Part shown: one piece after another, positions 17,331-28,065 of the stretch
Numbering within the stretch: position 1 is the first letter of the stretch
How the letters are laid out: each line of letters begins with the position of its first letter
NCBI GenBank assembly: GCA_033060915.1
Contig: CM065389.1
Location: 7,200,001-7,264,000, forward strand
DNA: 64,000 bases
Direction: 5' to 3'
From: Euryodendron excelsum
Taxonomy: Eukaryota > Streptophyta > Magnoliopsida > Ericales > Pentaphylacaceae
Notes under the pieces: model-generated
The model's input: only the letters and a program-made list of their open reading frames with translations
What the model was told of the DNA's origin: nothing
Database searches by the model: none
Position numbers and translations under genes: made by a program

Positions 17331-17525
17331 ACTGCAAAATCCTGCATCGCTTACCAAAACAGTGCGCTTTCGCTTCATAGTTCGAAACTTCGAATCGACA
17401 CACAGACATCATCGTCAACCGAAGCGCCAAACATCTTCTCTATCTGTATTTATAACATTGTATCTATATAGCTTGCCGATCGTTAAGTTTGAAGATACGG
17501 ATCTAGATCCGGCTTCAAATTCCAG
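17330..17525 (+). other. Probable 5' untranslated exon of the CGR-type gene
   Basis: Less AT-rich sequence from about 17290 ends in ATTCCAG followed by GTATTA at 17526, a plausible donor. The best matching acceptor is ATATCAG at about 18445-18451, just before the ATG at 18485. A leader intron of about 0.9 kb is therefore likely. The start of the exon is not defined by the sequence. Confidence 0.45.
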
Positions 17526-18484
17526 GTATTAGGTAATTCTCAAGAGCTCATATCTTTTACTTCAGAACAATTCTTGATAAATCTCAAGAACAATCATCGA
17601 TTTGACATCAAAGAATGTGATTTCCTTTTTTTGGTTCAATGCATAGGTTTGCTATTGAGATATGGATCTGAGTGAAGAAGCTGTGCAATTATGCTAATTT
17701 TATGCAGCTTTTTGAAATCGTAGTTAGGTTTCAAAACTCAACGGAGCTATGCTGCTAACGTCAATTTTGATTAATATAACAATATCACTAGTCTTGATAG
17801 TTTAGTTCACATTGTTGTACGCTTTTTGGCAGCGAAAGTTCTTTCCTTCTTTTTTTCCTTCCTGCATTGCAAGTTTATTTAAGTTTGCTCTTACCGTCTG
17901 TTTGTTTCTTGCGAAAACCCAAGAAAGAAAATTTATCTTTGGGGTTGCTTTGAGTTCTTAAAATAGACATATAAATTAAACCAAAGTGTAGTTTTAAGTT
18001 TATCTTTTGTTGGGCATTGGAAGTGGAAAATTCTAGATTTCTCTAAATCTTTCTTCTTTTATTTTTCTCCATTCCATAAGTAACATATATTAATATTTGC
18101 ATCTTTTTGTGTTATGATGTTTTTGTTTATAAAAGTGAAATCTCGACTTAACAAACTGTAATTTGGAACCTAAAGTTTTCTTGGGCTTTAGTAGTGAGAC
18201 TTCAAGATTCATCTCCATGTTGCTTCTTTCAAAAGAAAAAAAAAAGAAAGAAAGAAAATCTAAATCTTGCCACTTATTCATTTTGTTCATTTTCCCATTA
18301 TTTTGCAAAAATTTGCTACCTTTTCTGTTGATTTATTCGTTCTGCACTATGATTCGTTATCTAAGGTAACACTTTTTTGTTTTCCTTTTTTTTTTTTTTC
18401 TGTTTTTTCTTTTGGGGGATGTTTCATTTTTCAATTTGACCAGTATATCAGGTTGAAGGCTCGTCACCAATAAAATCTCAAGCC

Positions 18485-21400
18485 ATGTCAAGGAGGCAAG
18501 TCAATCCATCTCGACGCCATGCGGACAATGGATTTGCTCCATTTGCGTCTGCATTGCAATCAAAATCACGGTCATCCCCATATTTATCAATTGGGCTTAT
18601 AATTACGGTACTCTTTTTTTTGACGTTAGCATTATGGTGATTGTTGCCAGAATATTCCATCCTTTCCCTGGATAATAGTGGTTCATTTTTCATGAATTTT
18701 CAGTAAATTTGGTTGAATCTTGCTTTATTTATACTGTTTGCTTTTATCAGAAATCTTTGCGCCGAGAAGAATTAGTTCATGTTGCTTATACTTGAGCTGT
18801 CAAATTCTAATAATTTTTCCTTTTTCCCACCCTTGTGGGGGTACTTTGCAGGGAGCACTGCTTCTTGTTGGCTATTTAAACAGTGGCTCAGGTTTGTATG
18901 CACTTTAGTAGCATATATATTGATTTGCATATTGCAGTATACAATTTTTAGTGTTTAGTACATTTCTCAGCTATGAAATTCTCATTTAAGTAAAAGTTAT
19001 ATTTTCAAAGTGATTTTTACTTTTGGGAATCAAATTATTGAATAAATTGTGTCAAATTGGAATGAAGTCCACTAGAGGACTTCATTTATTATACTTCAGT
19101 ATATCTACTCCTGTAACCAGTTTAGTATGTTTCTCGGTGTTCGTAGGGTAACAAAGAATAAAATCATTAAATTGCCAAAATCAACCAACCATGAAGAACA
19201 AGCACCTTGTGTTTCTATTTATATTGAAATTGTGCAACAAAGCACTGCTAGTCTCATTTAACATCCCCTTTTGATATTTTTGCTTCTTGATTAAAAGACG
19301 CATTACTGTGCACACAAAGGCACTTATGGAAAAAATAAAAAAGTGCATACAAATGCTTTGACTTATCCTTCAAAGTGTCACCTGATTTGGAGGTCTATAA
19401 CTCAATGCGTACAAAGACTCTAACTTGTGCTTATTGAAAGTCTATTTGGCAAACTGTGCTCTCATACTAATATTACTTAAAGTGGTTGAATGTTTAGCGA
19501 ACAGTGGATCCTCTGAAAGCAAAAGGATAATAATTTTCCTTTTTCTACTTTTGGTAATGAATAGATCTTAACAATGCTGAAAATTGCATTTCTAAATATT
19601 AGCCAATACCGTATCTGTCTAATGCGATGGTGCTAGTCTATGTTGGTAAACTGTATATTAACTGAATTTATTGTTTTCCTATTTAAGATGTTTGGACATT
19701 TATCTTGTTGCATTCTATAAATCACCTTATATAGTGTGATGCTAACAATTTTGATTTGTAGGGGCAAGATCATTTTTTTTATTTTCTCTTTATGTATTCT
19801 GACCTTTTTCATGTAAACTGCATTTTACTTATCAAAAAACTAAAAATAAAAATTTAACCTTTACTATATTGAGAGGAAGTGGATGTGTGAGATCCTGAAG
19901 GGTGGTTGCTTGGTGCAATGGTAAACCTTTGGGTTGTTAACCATGAAAGAGTGTAGGGTCCAGTTTGAGGGTAGCCATTTCACATGAATAAACCTGGATA
20001 TAATCCTATTTTCATTTTGGATTGATGGGATAATTCTGGGTCGTGGCCTTTTGTCTTCAAAGTTTGTGTGGACTTGTTGACCAGCTACATTAAGCCATTG
20101 ACTCAAATTGGCTATAGAGGTAGCTCGCCAATAACAAATAAAAGGTGATGAGAAGTATAATCCATTTAAGCCATGTCAATGGATTACCAAATATTCCCAA
20201 TAACTAAGTGAAATTGCAAACTAGTTGCCAATTGTTGTTTGTTGCTCACAATAGTGAATGGTGATAGAATTAGAACCTAATAGAAATAAGTCAAACAAGG
20301 TGTCAAGTCATAGTCAAGGATAATTAATCTGTGCACACAGTGAATGGGTGGCAAATTTCAACTGATTACTGAAATTAATGAGATAATTGCATTCCTTTTT
20401 ATGCTGTCATTAATATACTTTTCTCTTACTTATTCCAAAAAAATAATATATTTTTGTTGCACATGTGATATAATTAAACTGACTGGAACTATTTCAGAAG
20501 AACTTAGTTTTTTGTCATTGCAACTATTGAGCACCTCTCATTATGACAATAACTAATTCAAGTCAATTAACACTCATCTGCATGCTTAAAGGCTTAATCC
20601 TGTTCCGGTCCCTTTCTTCTGCAATGATTCCTTTCCGGGATTCCGCGCTTCGAAAAGTGTTTAATGCTGCGTCTGTAATAGCCTATGTGTCCCAAAACAA
20701 GAACGTGCCCTCGCAAGTCTCTCTGCATTTTGGGAGCAGAGCATGCAGCAAAATCGAGCAATGGATCTTAGAATAATTCAACTTTGAACGGCACGACTCT
20801 TTCTATTTCTGCGCTGGCGTTTGAGTTGTCTCCCCTCCTCTTTCAATCGACACACTCGACGTAGATAGCTCCGGTGGCCCCCGCTTCTGCCTCTATCAGG
20901 CGGCGACAGCGCTATCCACAATTGAATTTGATCTTTGGGAAATCTCATTAAGACTGAAACTAGTGATGGAAGCAAACAAGGGATGGCCTAGACAAAAATG
21001 GTGATGGAGACAAACAAAACGATTTAGTGATATAACTTCAGAGAAAGCCAGGAGTATGATTAGAAAGCTATCCATCAAAATCAAGGATTTCAATGACACA
21101 ATATAGGTTCTTATATACTAATGTTGTGTTTGATTTTTTTCTTTTCTTTTTTCGGTTTTTTTAGTTGCTGTATGTTTGATGATAATCTTGATCTTGGGAA
21201 TCATTGGCAACAAATCTTAATTTTCTACCTTTGGCATGGTGTTGGGGCATGGGCATGTGAAAAAAAAAGTAGTAAAACATAAAGGATAAGCTTAAGTTGT
21301 AGTTTATTTCTAGGATTTTTGAATGGATAATGCTATACAAACAGAAAAATTAATACGGAACTTATCACCAGAATGATGTGGTTGGATAAGAGTCATTCAC

Positions 21401-24400
21401 TTTAAAACAAAACACCCACATTAATGGCTCTTAATTACTACAATGCCATTGTCACATAATTCTGGTGGGTTTTCTGTACAGATTTTTCTGAAAGAATAAC
21501 ATTTTCCTTTTTGAATATACACAGGCTATTTTGTGTTATATATGCTGATACGTGATATTAGTTATTGTTAGTCCTGCTTGGTAGACTTGATACTTTTTCC
21601 GTGCACTGACCATTGAAAACTCTTTTGTACAATAGGTGGATTTGGCAGTACTAAAGCTGCTGTTAGCAGGGTTGAAGGTAAATTATGCTCAATTGCTTGC
21701 TATTTTTTGAACCTCTGCTTTATGATTCTAGGGTCAATCAAGAAAATAAGGGTGAGATCTATAAAAATAGGATAAATAATGGGTCACTAAATTTTTGTTT
21801 TTTTGAATTAGATTTACCTCTTCTTTGGTGCTCTTTAGTGAATTATTTTCTCATTACAAGTTAAAAAAATGGCTTCACTAAATATATTCCTAACGCAAGA
21901 TTGTACCAGTCGGGCTATTGCTTGACACAATGGTAAAATGTTTAGGTTACCAAGCTTGAGAATGCAGCTTTGAGTCAAAGAGCAGCCACCTTGTGCATAT
22001 TAGCACAAATAGTTATGTTTGCATCCAATTGACCTCTCCCAGCATGGCAGCACCTTTGACTATAGAGGACTAGCATTGGGGAATGGCATATTCTGCCAGT
22101 CTCTTGTTGTTAATGAACACAGAACGTTTAGGCTTAGTTTCTTTCTTGTTGCACTTTTTTATATTACGTTCAAATGTGGAAAGTTTTTAAAGCATGGAAT
22201 TCCATGAACATCATTGTCTGTTTCTTAATCTTTTCTAAAGTGGGTTCATAGATAGTAGGCCAAAGTTAGTTATAAACTATGGTTCCTTGACTCTTTTAAA
22301 TTTGTGAAATACCCATATCGGATACTCGATACTTGAACTAGCGTATAGGATATGCATCTGTATGCATCCAACAAGTATGTATAAGTAATTAAATTTACTA
22401 TAAAATTGTGCATAAGACTTGTATGTTAAGCATAAAATGCTATATTTTAGTTTGTAAATACCATTTTACCTTAATTAAATAAAAGAAGTATTTAAAACAT
22501 ATTAAATCTAGCCATGTTTGAGTGTTCTTGGACATGCGAATTAGATGAATCCGACGCTTAGGCACATACCGCACCCAACACCCATACTCAGGTCTACGTA
22601 ACATAGGTTATAAACATCGGCTTCATTTTATTATGTGTCTTATAAATCTTATCCATCTTTAGCTACCTCCCCAATTGGGCTTTCTTGCTAAGAAAGGAAA
22701 GTTTTAATGTGATGACCTTTTCTTGTTGTGGGTACACATGTCCAAATCTCCTGCATGACATGCCTCATCATCTCCAGAAACTCAAGACTTGTGAGATGAC
22801 ACATGAACCAATCATATTCTCCATAAACTACCCTTTAGGGTTAAGCCAAGCTAGCTGCGAACAATGTAAGAGGTACCTTAGCCTCGAGCCTACGCAGGCA
22901 AGGATAATTTCCAGAGGCGTCTCCTAGTCCACTTGTCTAGATGCATACAATGTATCCTTTAGGTTGCCTCAGCCAACCTCCGCTCAAGCGCTTCACCTTT
23001 CTTGCTTGAGATGACATGCTCGGTACACTTGATTCAATCAGGCAACTCCCCATTCGAGCATGTTGCATTTCCAGAGCATGTTGCTAGCCAAGGTCGGGAG
23101 CATAGCCTAGAGACTCCCTTGGGGTTGGTGCCATGGTCATGGGACATTTGAGTGACCCCATGATCCTCACACATGACCAATGGGGTCTTGTGGCTTGGTG
23201 GCTAGAATTTAGGATTTGTTAAGGTGCTCATCCCCTTTCCCAATAAATGTACCTGTCTAATAACATAATTTTAGCTATTATGTTGTTGGTGTTGATTTTA
23301 TATTATGAGTAAATTTGATGTATCTTTTTCATCAAATAAATTTGCTGACAAATATGCCATTGTGGGTGCCGTTTACCCATATTTGAAGGTTTTAACTTTG
23401 CATATGTAGGTGACTTTTCATGCACAACGGAGGTTCAGCGGGCAATTCCAATTTTGAAGAAAGCATACGGTGACAGCATGCATAAGGTTTTGCATGTTGG
23501 GCCAGAAACTTGCTCAGTGGTTTCTATACTGTTAAAAGAAGATGACACTGAAGCCTGGGGAGTGGAACCCTATGATATCGAGGATTTTGATGGTAACTGC
23601 AAGAATCTTTTGGACAAGAGCATTGTGCGTGTGGCTGACATCAAGTTTCCTCTTCCATACAGGGCAAAATCATTTTCTCTTGTTATAGTTTCTGATGCAT
23701 TGGATTACTTGTCTCCAAAATACCTCAACAAGACCCTTCCTGAGTTGGCAAGGGTATCAGCTGATGGTCTTGTTATTTTTACAGGTAAAAAAATGTTTAC
23801 GCTATATCTTGGTCTAAATGTTGTGCAAGTATGCATTTTGATGCATTAGGGCTGATGTCCAACTTGTTAGATAGCTTGATATACATTTTTGGGCCCATTT
23901 TCAAACAACACTTGAGCTTTTGGGACAATTGGTGACTTAACATGGCATCAAAGCTCTAGTTCTAGGACGTCCTGGGTTCCAGTCTCGTACTACATGTGTT
24001 GGTGCACCATATCCCTTTGTCTGCCACTCCATGTGTGAGACGGGGTCACACTTGGGGTGTCTGATAGCCTGATATACTTCATTGGACCTGTTTCCTAATT
24101 ATCTGGTCCAGCCATGTTGACAGGCCTCTACTAGTAGCCAAGTAAATACCCTCATGCAAAATTCCTAATGCCAATGTCGGAGTTGGTATTCACATAATCA
24201 ACATGCTTGCATGCTCTTTTAGAACCCACTGGCCCTGCTTCTGGCATTGGTTATGGTACGAAGTGCTCCAGTGCAGTTCCTTTGCTCATTCTTCATCCAA
24301 GACAGAATCCCAGGCACAAGATGCTCGGAAACTGTGGTTGTTGGTCCTTCCATGATAGGTTGAACGACCTTAAGCTAGACCATGTGGATTCCATGTCGTG

Positions 24401-27400
24401 ATGAAGTTCAAGGCTTGACCAAAATGGGCCATCCAAAAATGTTGAATTCCTTTCCCATTCTTTCCCTGTTAACATCTCCCATATAGGAGTCCTGTTTAAT
24501 TCTATTGGGTCTATAGTAAATGATGCTTCATTGTTTGCAATAAATGTGGCTAAGCCTTGTTGACAATATTGTGCTACCCTGATATTGATAGTCTTTATAC
24601 ATATTGCAGAGTGTTCTAATCTATATTTCAGCCAAGTTTTCTTCCATGTTAAGATTAAGAAATTGGTCCCTGTAATACGTGATAATTTTTCTTTAGAGAA
24701 TTTTGGAAACTATCTATTGATTCTGCATCAAATTTCTAACTCCAGATCTCTTTCCACATAAGTAGCTCTAAGATTCTCTTCTCCATTTAATTTATGTTCC
24801 TCTCTCTCTTTCTCCGAAACTATTTCAGCACATTTTAGAGAGAACCCCATCTACACCGTTTGTCATGTGTTCTCTTCCTCTCTTAGTTCTCTTTGATGGC
24901 CTCGGATGAACTTTTGAAGAGCTTATCATCTTATATTTCCAAGTTCATAATTCCCAATAAATGTACATGTCTAAAAAAGATGCGGATGACTTATGTATTC
25001 ACCTTGATAATACTTATTTTATCTGGAGGCATTTGGTTTATTGCTTGGAAGTTAATTTTGTGTTAGTTCTATACTTCCGTGTGCAGTATTGAGAAACCTT
25101 TAGAGAGACTTCTTTTATAACTTATGTAGGGGATGGTTGTCTTATTAGTGTATACACTTGTAGCTGCTTTGAACTGACTTCCCTGTCCGTATGGTCATTT
25201 GTAGCTGTAATATATGTTAAAAAGAGAGAACTTATCTTTTGGCCGTTGAAAGCTTTTTTTTCTTTTTCTGGCCATAATCACTAAAGCTCCTATAACTGCT
25301 GTTTGTCAATATATCTGTACGATGTCTCAGTTCTGATGCAAGGTAATAAGATTTAAAGATGTGGGTTGTCAGATCATTTGTACTTTGCAAAAAGCTAAAA
25401 GTAGTTGCTCCTTTTGTGTGTTTTTGCACTTCCCACGATGTGTATATTGTTAAAAAACAAAAAATATTCGTATCCCACGTTTTCACAAAATGGGACAATG
25501 TTTTTCATTTATACCTGCATTATTTAATGCCTGTTAATGTGACATAAAATCATATGGATGCTTTTATTTGTCATTATATGTTGACAAAAATTTTATCTAT
25601 GCTCTGGATCAGGGATGCAGGCTTCTATTTTCAGTTGCTTAGGTATTTTTTTATTAAACATATTTTGTCAATTTTTTCTGATGTTTTACTGTTTTGTTTT
25701 ATAATTGTAGGCCATCCAGGTCAGCAGAGAGCTAAAGTTGCAGATATATCCAAATTTGGGCGGCCTGTAAGTGGCTGTTTCTTGTAGGATCTTTATTATT
25801 ACTTAGTTATTCTTGGGTGTCAGTTATTTAACTTTGATTTGGATGTTAAAAAGGGCATAATTAATTGCAACATAAGTTTAAGTGCACATGCTTGTTATAT
25901 TTGTTTGTTGAGCATACTGATTGTGTTAAGAACTGCAATCTAATAACCTCCTCTCCATGTTTAGTGCTGTTTGAGTTAGATTGTAATTCAACAGCCTATG
26001 CACAATAATTATTTATTATTGATGATGGTGCTAGAGGCTGAACTGCTCCTAAGCATGTTCAGGAGACCTTGTACTGAATTTGCTTATGTTACTTTCATAA
26101 GGTTGGTGGAGTTACTTTCATAAGGTTGGTGGAGTTCATTGTACAAACGGATGAAACAATGTGGAGTTATATTATAAGTGGAAAGTAGCCCTGGAAATAC
26201 CAAGTTGAGTTAAACAGCCATAATCCAATATTAATTTATGATTGAAACATTCTTATAACAAAATAATCCATGATTGAGATGTGTATTTACAAAAATGAGA
26301 TTATTCTATTAGAAGGAATACTCAAAGTGAACAAGTCTAGTCTCTTAAGCTATTTACACAGGGCTAGTTACCCAAACAATTTCTGGCCATTCCGGCTTTT
26401 TTTTCCCTCTATTCCTTATTGTTTATTTTATTTCAATTTATATAATATATATTGGGTCCGATTGCCATTCTTCCTTATGTAGGTAAGATAGGAAAAGTAG
26501 CTAAAACAAAGTAAAGTCTTAATTGATAATTGATAATACAAACTTCATTTATGATGACCATTTTGTTGTATAGAAGTATTGGATGGAAATCTGACAATAG
26601 GTTCTCGAAGAGCTATAATCAGCGGCGCTGTAGGCTGCACTTCATGATGAAGCATGTTAAGAGGTTCTAGTTAAGAGTTGAAGCTATTCAAGATGATTGA
26701 TGATGTTTTGTCCAGAAATTATAAGTTTCCCTAAAGGTTTAAAGACCTCAATTTATGCTCTGGATTCCTATGATTTCCTAATGATGTTTAATTCCTACGT
26801 GAGCAGGGGATGCAATGGTTACTTTCTTTGGTGATGTCTTCAACCTCGTTGGCTTCAATTTTATTTTTTTGGTTGGCTGTAATTACCCCTGAAATTACTT
26901 TTAGATCATTCCTTCTCTCTTCAATTTTGTTTTTGTTGTGACATATTTCACAATTAAAGGTATTCTTTTTATGTACATGCCTTCCAAGATGTTTTATTAG
27001 CTTAAGAGCATTGTCTCTTTGGTAAGGCAATGGGAAGACATGTCTTCTACTTCCTTTATTGTAATTCTTGTGCAAAATTATATCACTATCATGTTGAGGA
27101 ATTTACTTTTGAAATTTGGGAGTTGAAATTAGTAAATAGGTTTCCAGGGATCTTTATACAGTAGTTTTGCTGAATCAGTGCATTTCATTTCTAGTTCTCC
27201 TGATCAAATGGTTGGAAAGTTAATGTCTGTCACCTTCTTGTATTTAAACGATTCAAATTTTGTACAAGCCTTTACTCCATCAGCTTTTGTGTCATTTTCT
27301 TGCTGGTTCTCTGCTTTCAGCTCTTATATTAATGCACTTCTTCATGTAAAAAATGACGTATCTAATTTTTTTTTCCCGTGAAGGCAAAAATGAGGAGCTC

Positions 27401-27536
27401 GTCTTGGTGGATACGTTTTTTGGTTCAGACCAGCTTAAAAGAGAATGAAGCTGCCGTCAAGAAGTTTGAGCAGGCTGCTGTAAAGAGATCATACAACCCA
27501 AGCTGCCAGATTTTTCACGTCAAGTCATACAATTGA
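18485..27536 (+). CDS. CGR3: CGR2/CGR3-like Golgi homogalacturonan (pectin) methyltransferase
   Basis: Arabidopsis CGR2 and CGR3 are Golgi type-II membrane proteins needed for methyl-esterification of pectin homogalacturonan. The exons here are 18485-18607, 18852-18891, 21636-21677, 23410-23784, 25711-25766 and 27384-27536. They give 789 nt, 262 residues, close to the family length. The N terminus MSRRQVNPSRRHADNG is the family signature. A single hydrophobic segment at about residues 33-50 follows the basic cytosolic tail, and the rest would be lumenal. The large exon 4 carries the methyltransferase-like region, with VLHVGPETCSVVSILL as the nucleotide-binding-like strand-loop, WGVEPYDIED, and FSLVIVSDALDYLS. 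The C terminus ends SYNPSCQIFHVKSYN. All introns are GT-AG and phases join without a stop. Introns 2-5 (1.6-2.7 kb) have accumulated repeats. The symbol is by homology; CGR2 and CGR3 cannot be told apart from this sequence alone. Confidence 0.9.
19895..20130 (+). mobile_element. tRNA-derived SINE-like repeat, copy 1
   Basis: The sequence GGTTGCTTGGTGCAATGGTA resembles a Pol III A box and GGGTCCAGTTTGAGGG a degenerate B box about 35-40 bases later, in tRNA-like spacing. A tRNA-unrelated body follows. A diverged relative lies at 21903-22085 in the same intron and shares the box region, a (C/A)GCCA-TT-CATAT-like block and the distal motif GACTATAGAGG/GGCTATAGAGG. No intact tRNA fold is present. 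Confidence 0.5.
20580..20920. other. GC-richer island in a CGR intron, possible captured gene fragment
   Basis: In the 2.7-kb intron 2 of the CGR gene this block is clearly richer in G and C than its surroundings. It reads on the minus strand like coding or leader sequence: a 65-codon frame (20778-20975, minus) is rich in Arg, Ser and Leu. I recognise no domain. It could be a gene fragment carried by a transposon or a decayed processed copy. No terminal inverted repeats were found by eye. Confidence 0.35.
21318..21510. mobile_element. MITE, copy A
   Basis: A short non-coding palindromic element. The left end reads AATGCTATACAAACAGAAAAA and the reverse complement of the right end reads AATGTTATTCTTTCAGAAAAA. 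Subterminal CCAGAATGATGTG is mirrored by CCAGAATTATGTG, and AAGAGTCATT is mirrored by AATGGCTCTT. A close relative lies at 34028-34205. The element has no coding capacity, so it would have moved with a transposase supplied elsewhere. The superfamily and target duplication were not settled. Confidence 0.7.
21903..22085 (+). mobile_element. tRNA-derived SINE-like repeat, copy 2
   Basis: GGGCTATTGCTTGACACAATGGTAA resembles the A-box region of the repeat at 19895-20130. Downstream are similar motifs (AGCAGCCACCTTGTGCAT against GGTAGCCATTTCACATGAAT, and GACTATAGAGG). It is more diverged than copy 1 and its B box is poor. Confidence 0.45.
23853..24122 (+). mobile_element. TRIM-like miniature LTR retroelement remnant
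   Basis: The segment 23853-23942, starting TGATG and ending CTTAACA, is followed directly by TGGCATCAAAGC. That is a degenerate version of the TGGTATCAGAGC primer-binding site complementary to initiator methionine tRNA. A second, weaker copy of the repeat (shared GATAGCxTGATATAC and a GGxCCxxTTTxC-like block) occupies about 24053-24122, after a G-rich tract and before GGCCTC. Repeat-PBS-short interior-repeat in about 270 bp is the TRIM layout. No coding sequence is present. Target duplication is not clear. Confidence 0.45.
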
Positions 27537-27608
27537 TGTCTCAACAGAAAATTTCCAGCATTATTGGAGCTACTTGGTGCAGTTAAGTTAGAACCTCTTA
27601 GCTCTTGT

Positions 27609-28065
27609 TTAGGAAGCACGGACACTTCTAAGAGGATGTTGTGTCCGTGTCGGACACGTGTTGAACATACATACTCTTCGGACACGTCCGCCAATTGACG
27701 TGTACTAAAATTTTGTTTATTTATTTTTCAATGGACACGTTTGGACACACAAGAGACATATATCCATCACTTAAAACACATATAAAAAACACATTGCAAG
27801 TGTAAAATGTAAACTTGTTTTCATCATGTTTTAAATTAAATAATTATTAAATTATGCATTGAATGATGTTTTCATGTTGAATTAGTATTATTTTTTGATT
27901 TTTTTTTATGGTTTGTGGATATTACTTTCATATATAGAGCAAATAATATATATATAAGAAATATACAATTTTTGTAGTATCCCGCCATGTTCGTGTACTC
28001 ATTTTTTTAAAATTGCCGTGTCCTGTTTTCATGTCCATAGCTGTTTTAGTGTCCATGCTTCTTGG
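27609..28065. mobile_element. hAT-like non-autonomous TIR element, copy 1
   Basis: The left end is TTAGGAAGCACGGACAC; the right end, reverse complemented, is CCAAGAAGCATGGACAC. The flanks GCTCTTGT (27601-27608) and GCTCTCAT (28066-28073) match at six of eight positions, as expected for an aged 8-bp target duplication. The interior is rich in GGACACGT-type motifs near the left end and otherwise AT-rich, with no coding capacity. A second member at 45340-45606 shares the ends. The 8-bp duplication suggests the hAT superfamily; this is inference. Confidence 0.65.

Noticed and set aside
19895..22085. Possible true tRNA genes
   Set aside because: Box-like motifs are present but no cloverleaf, acceptor stem or anticodon arm can be formed; treated as SINE-like repeats.
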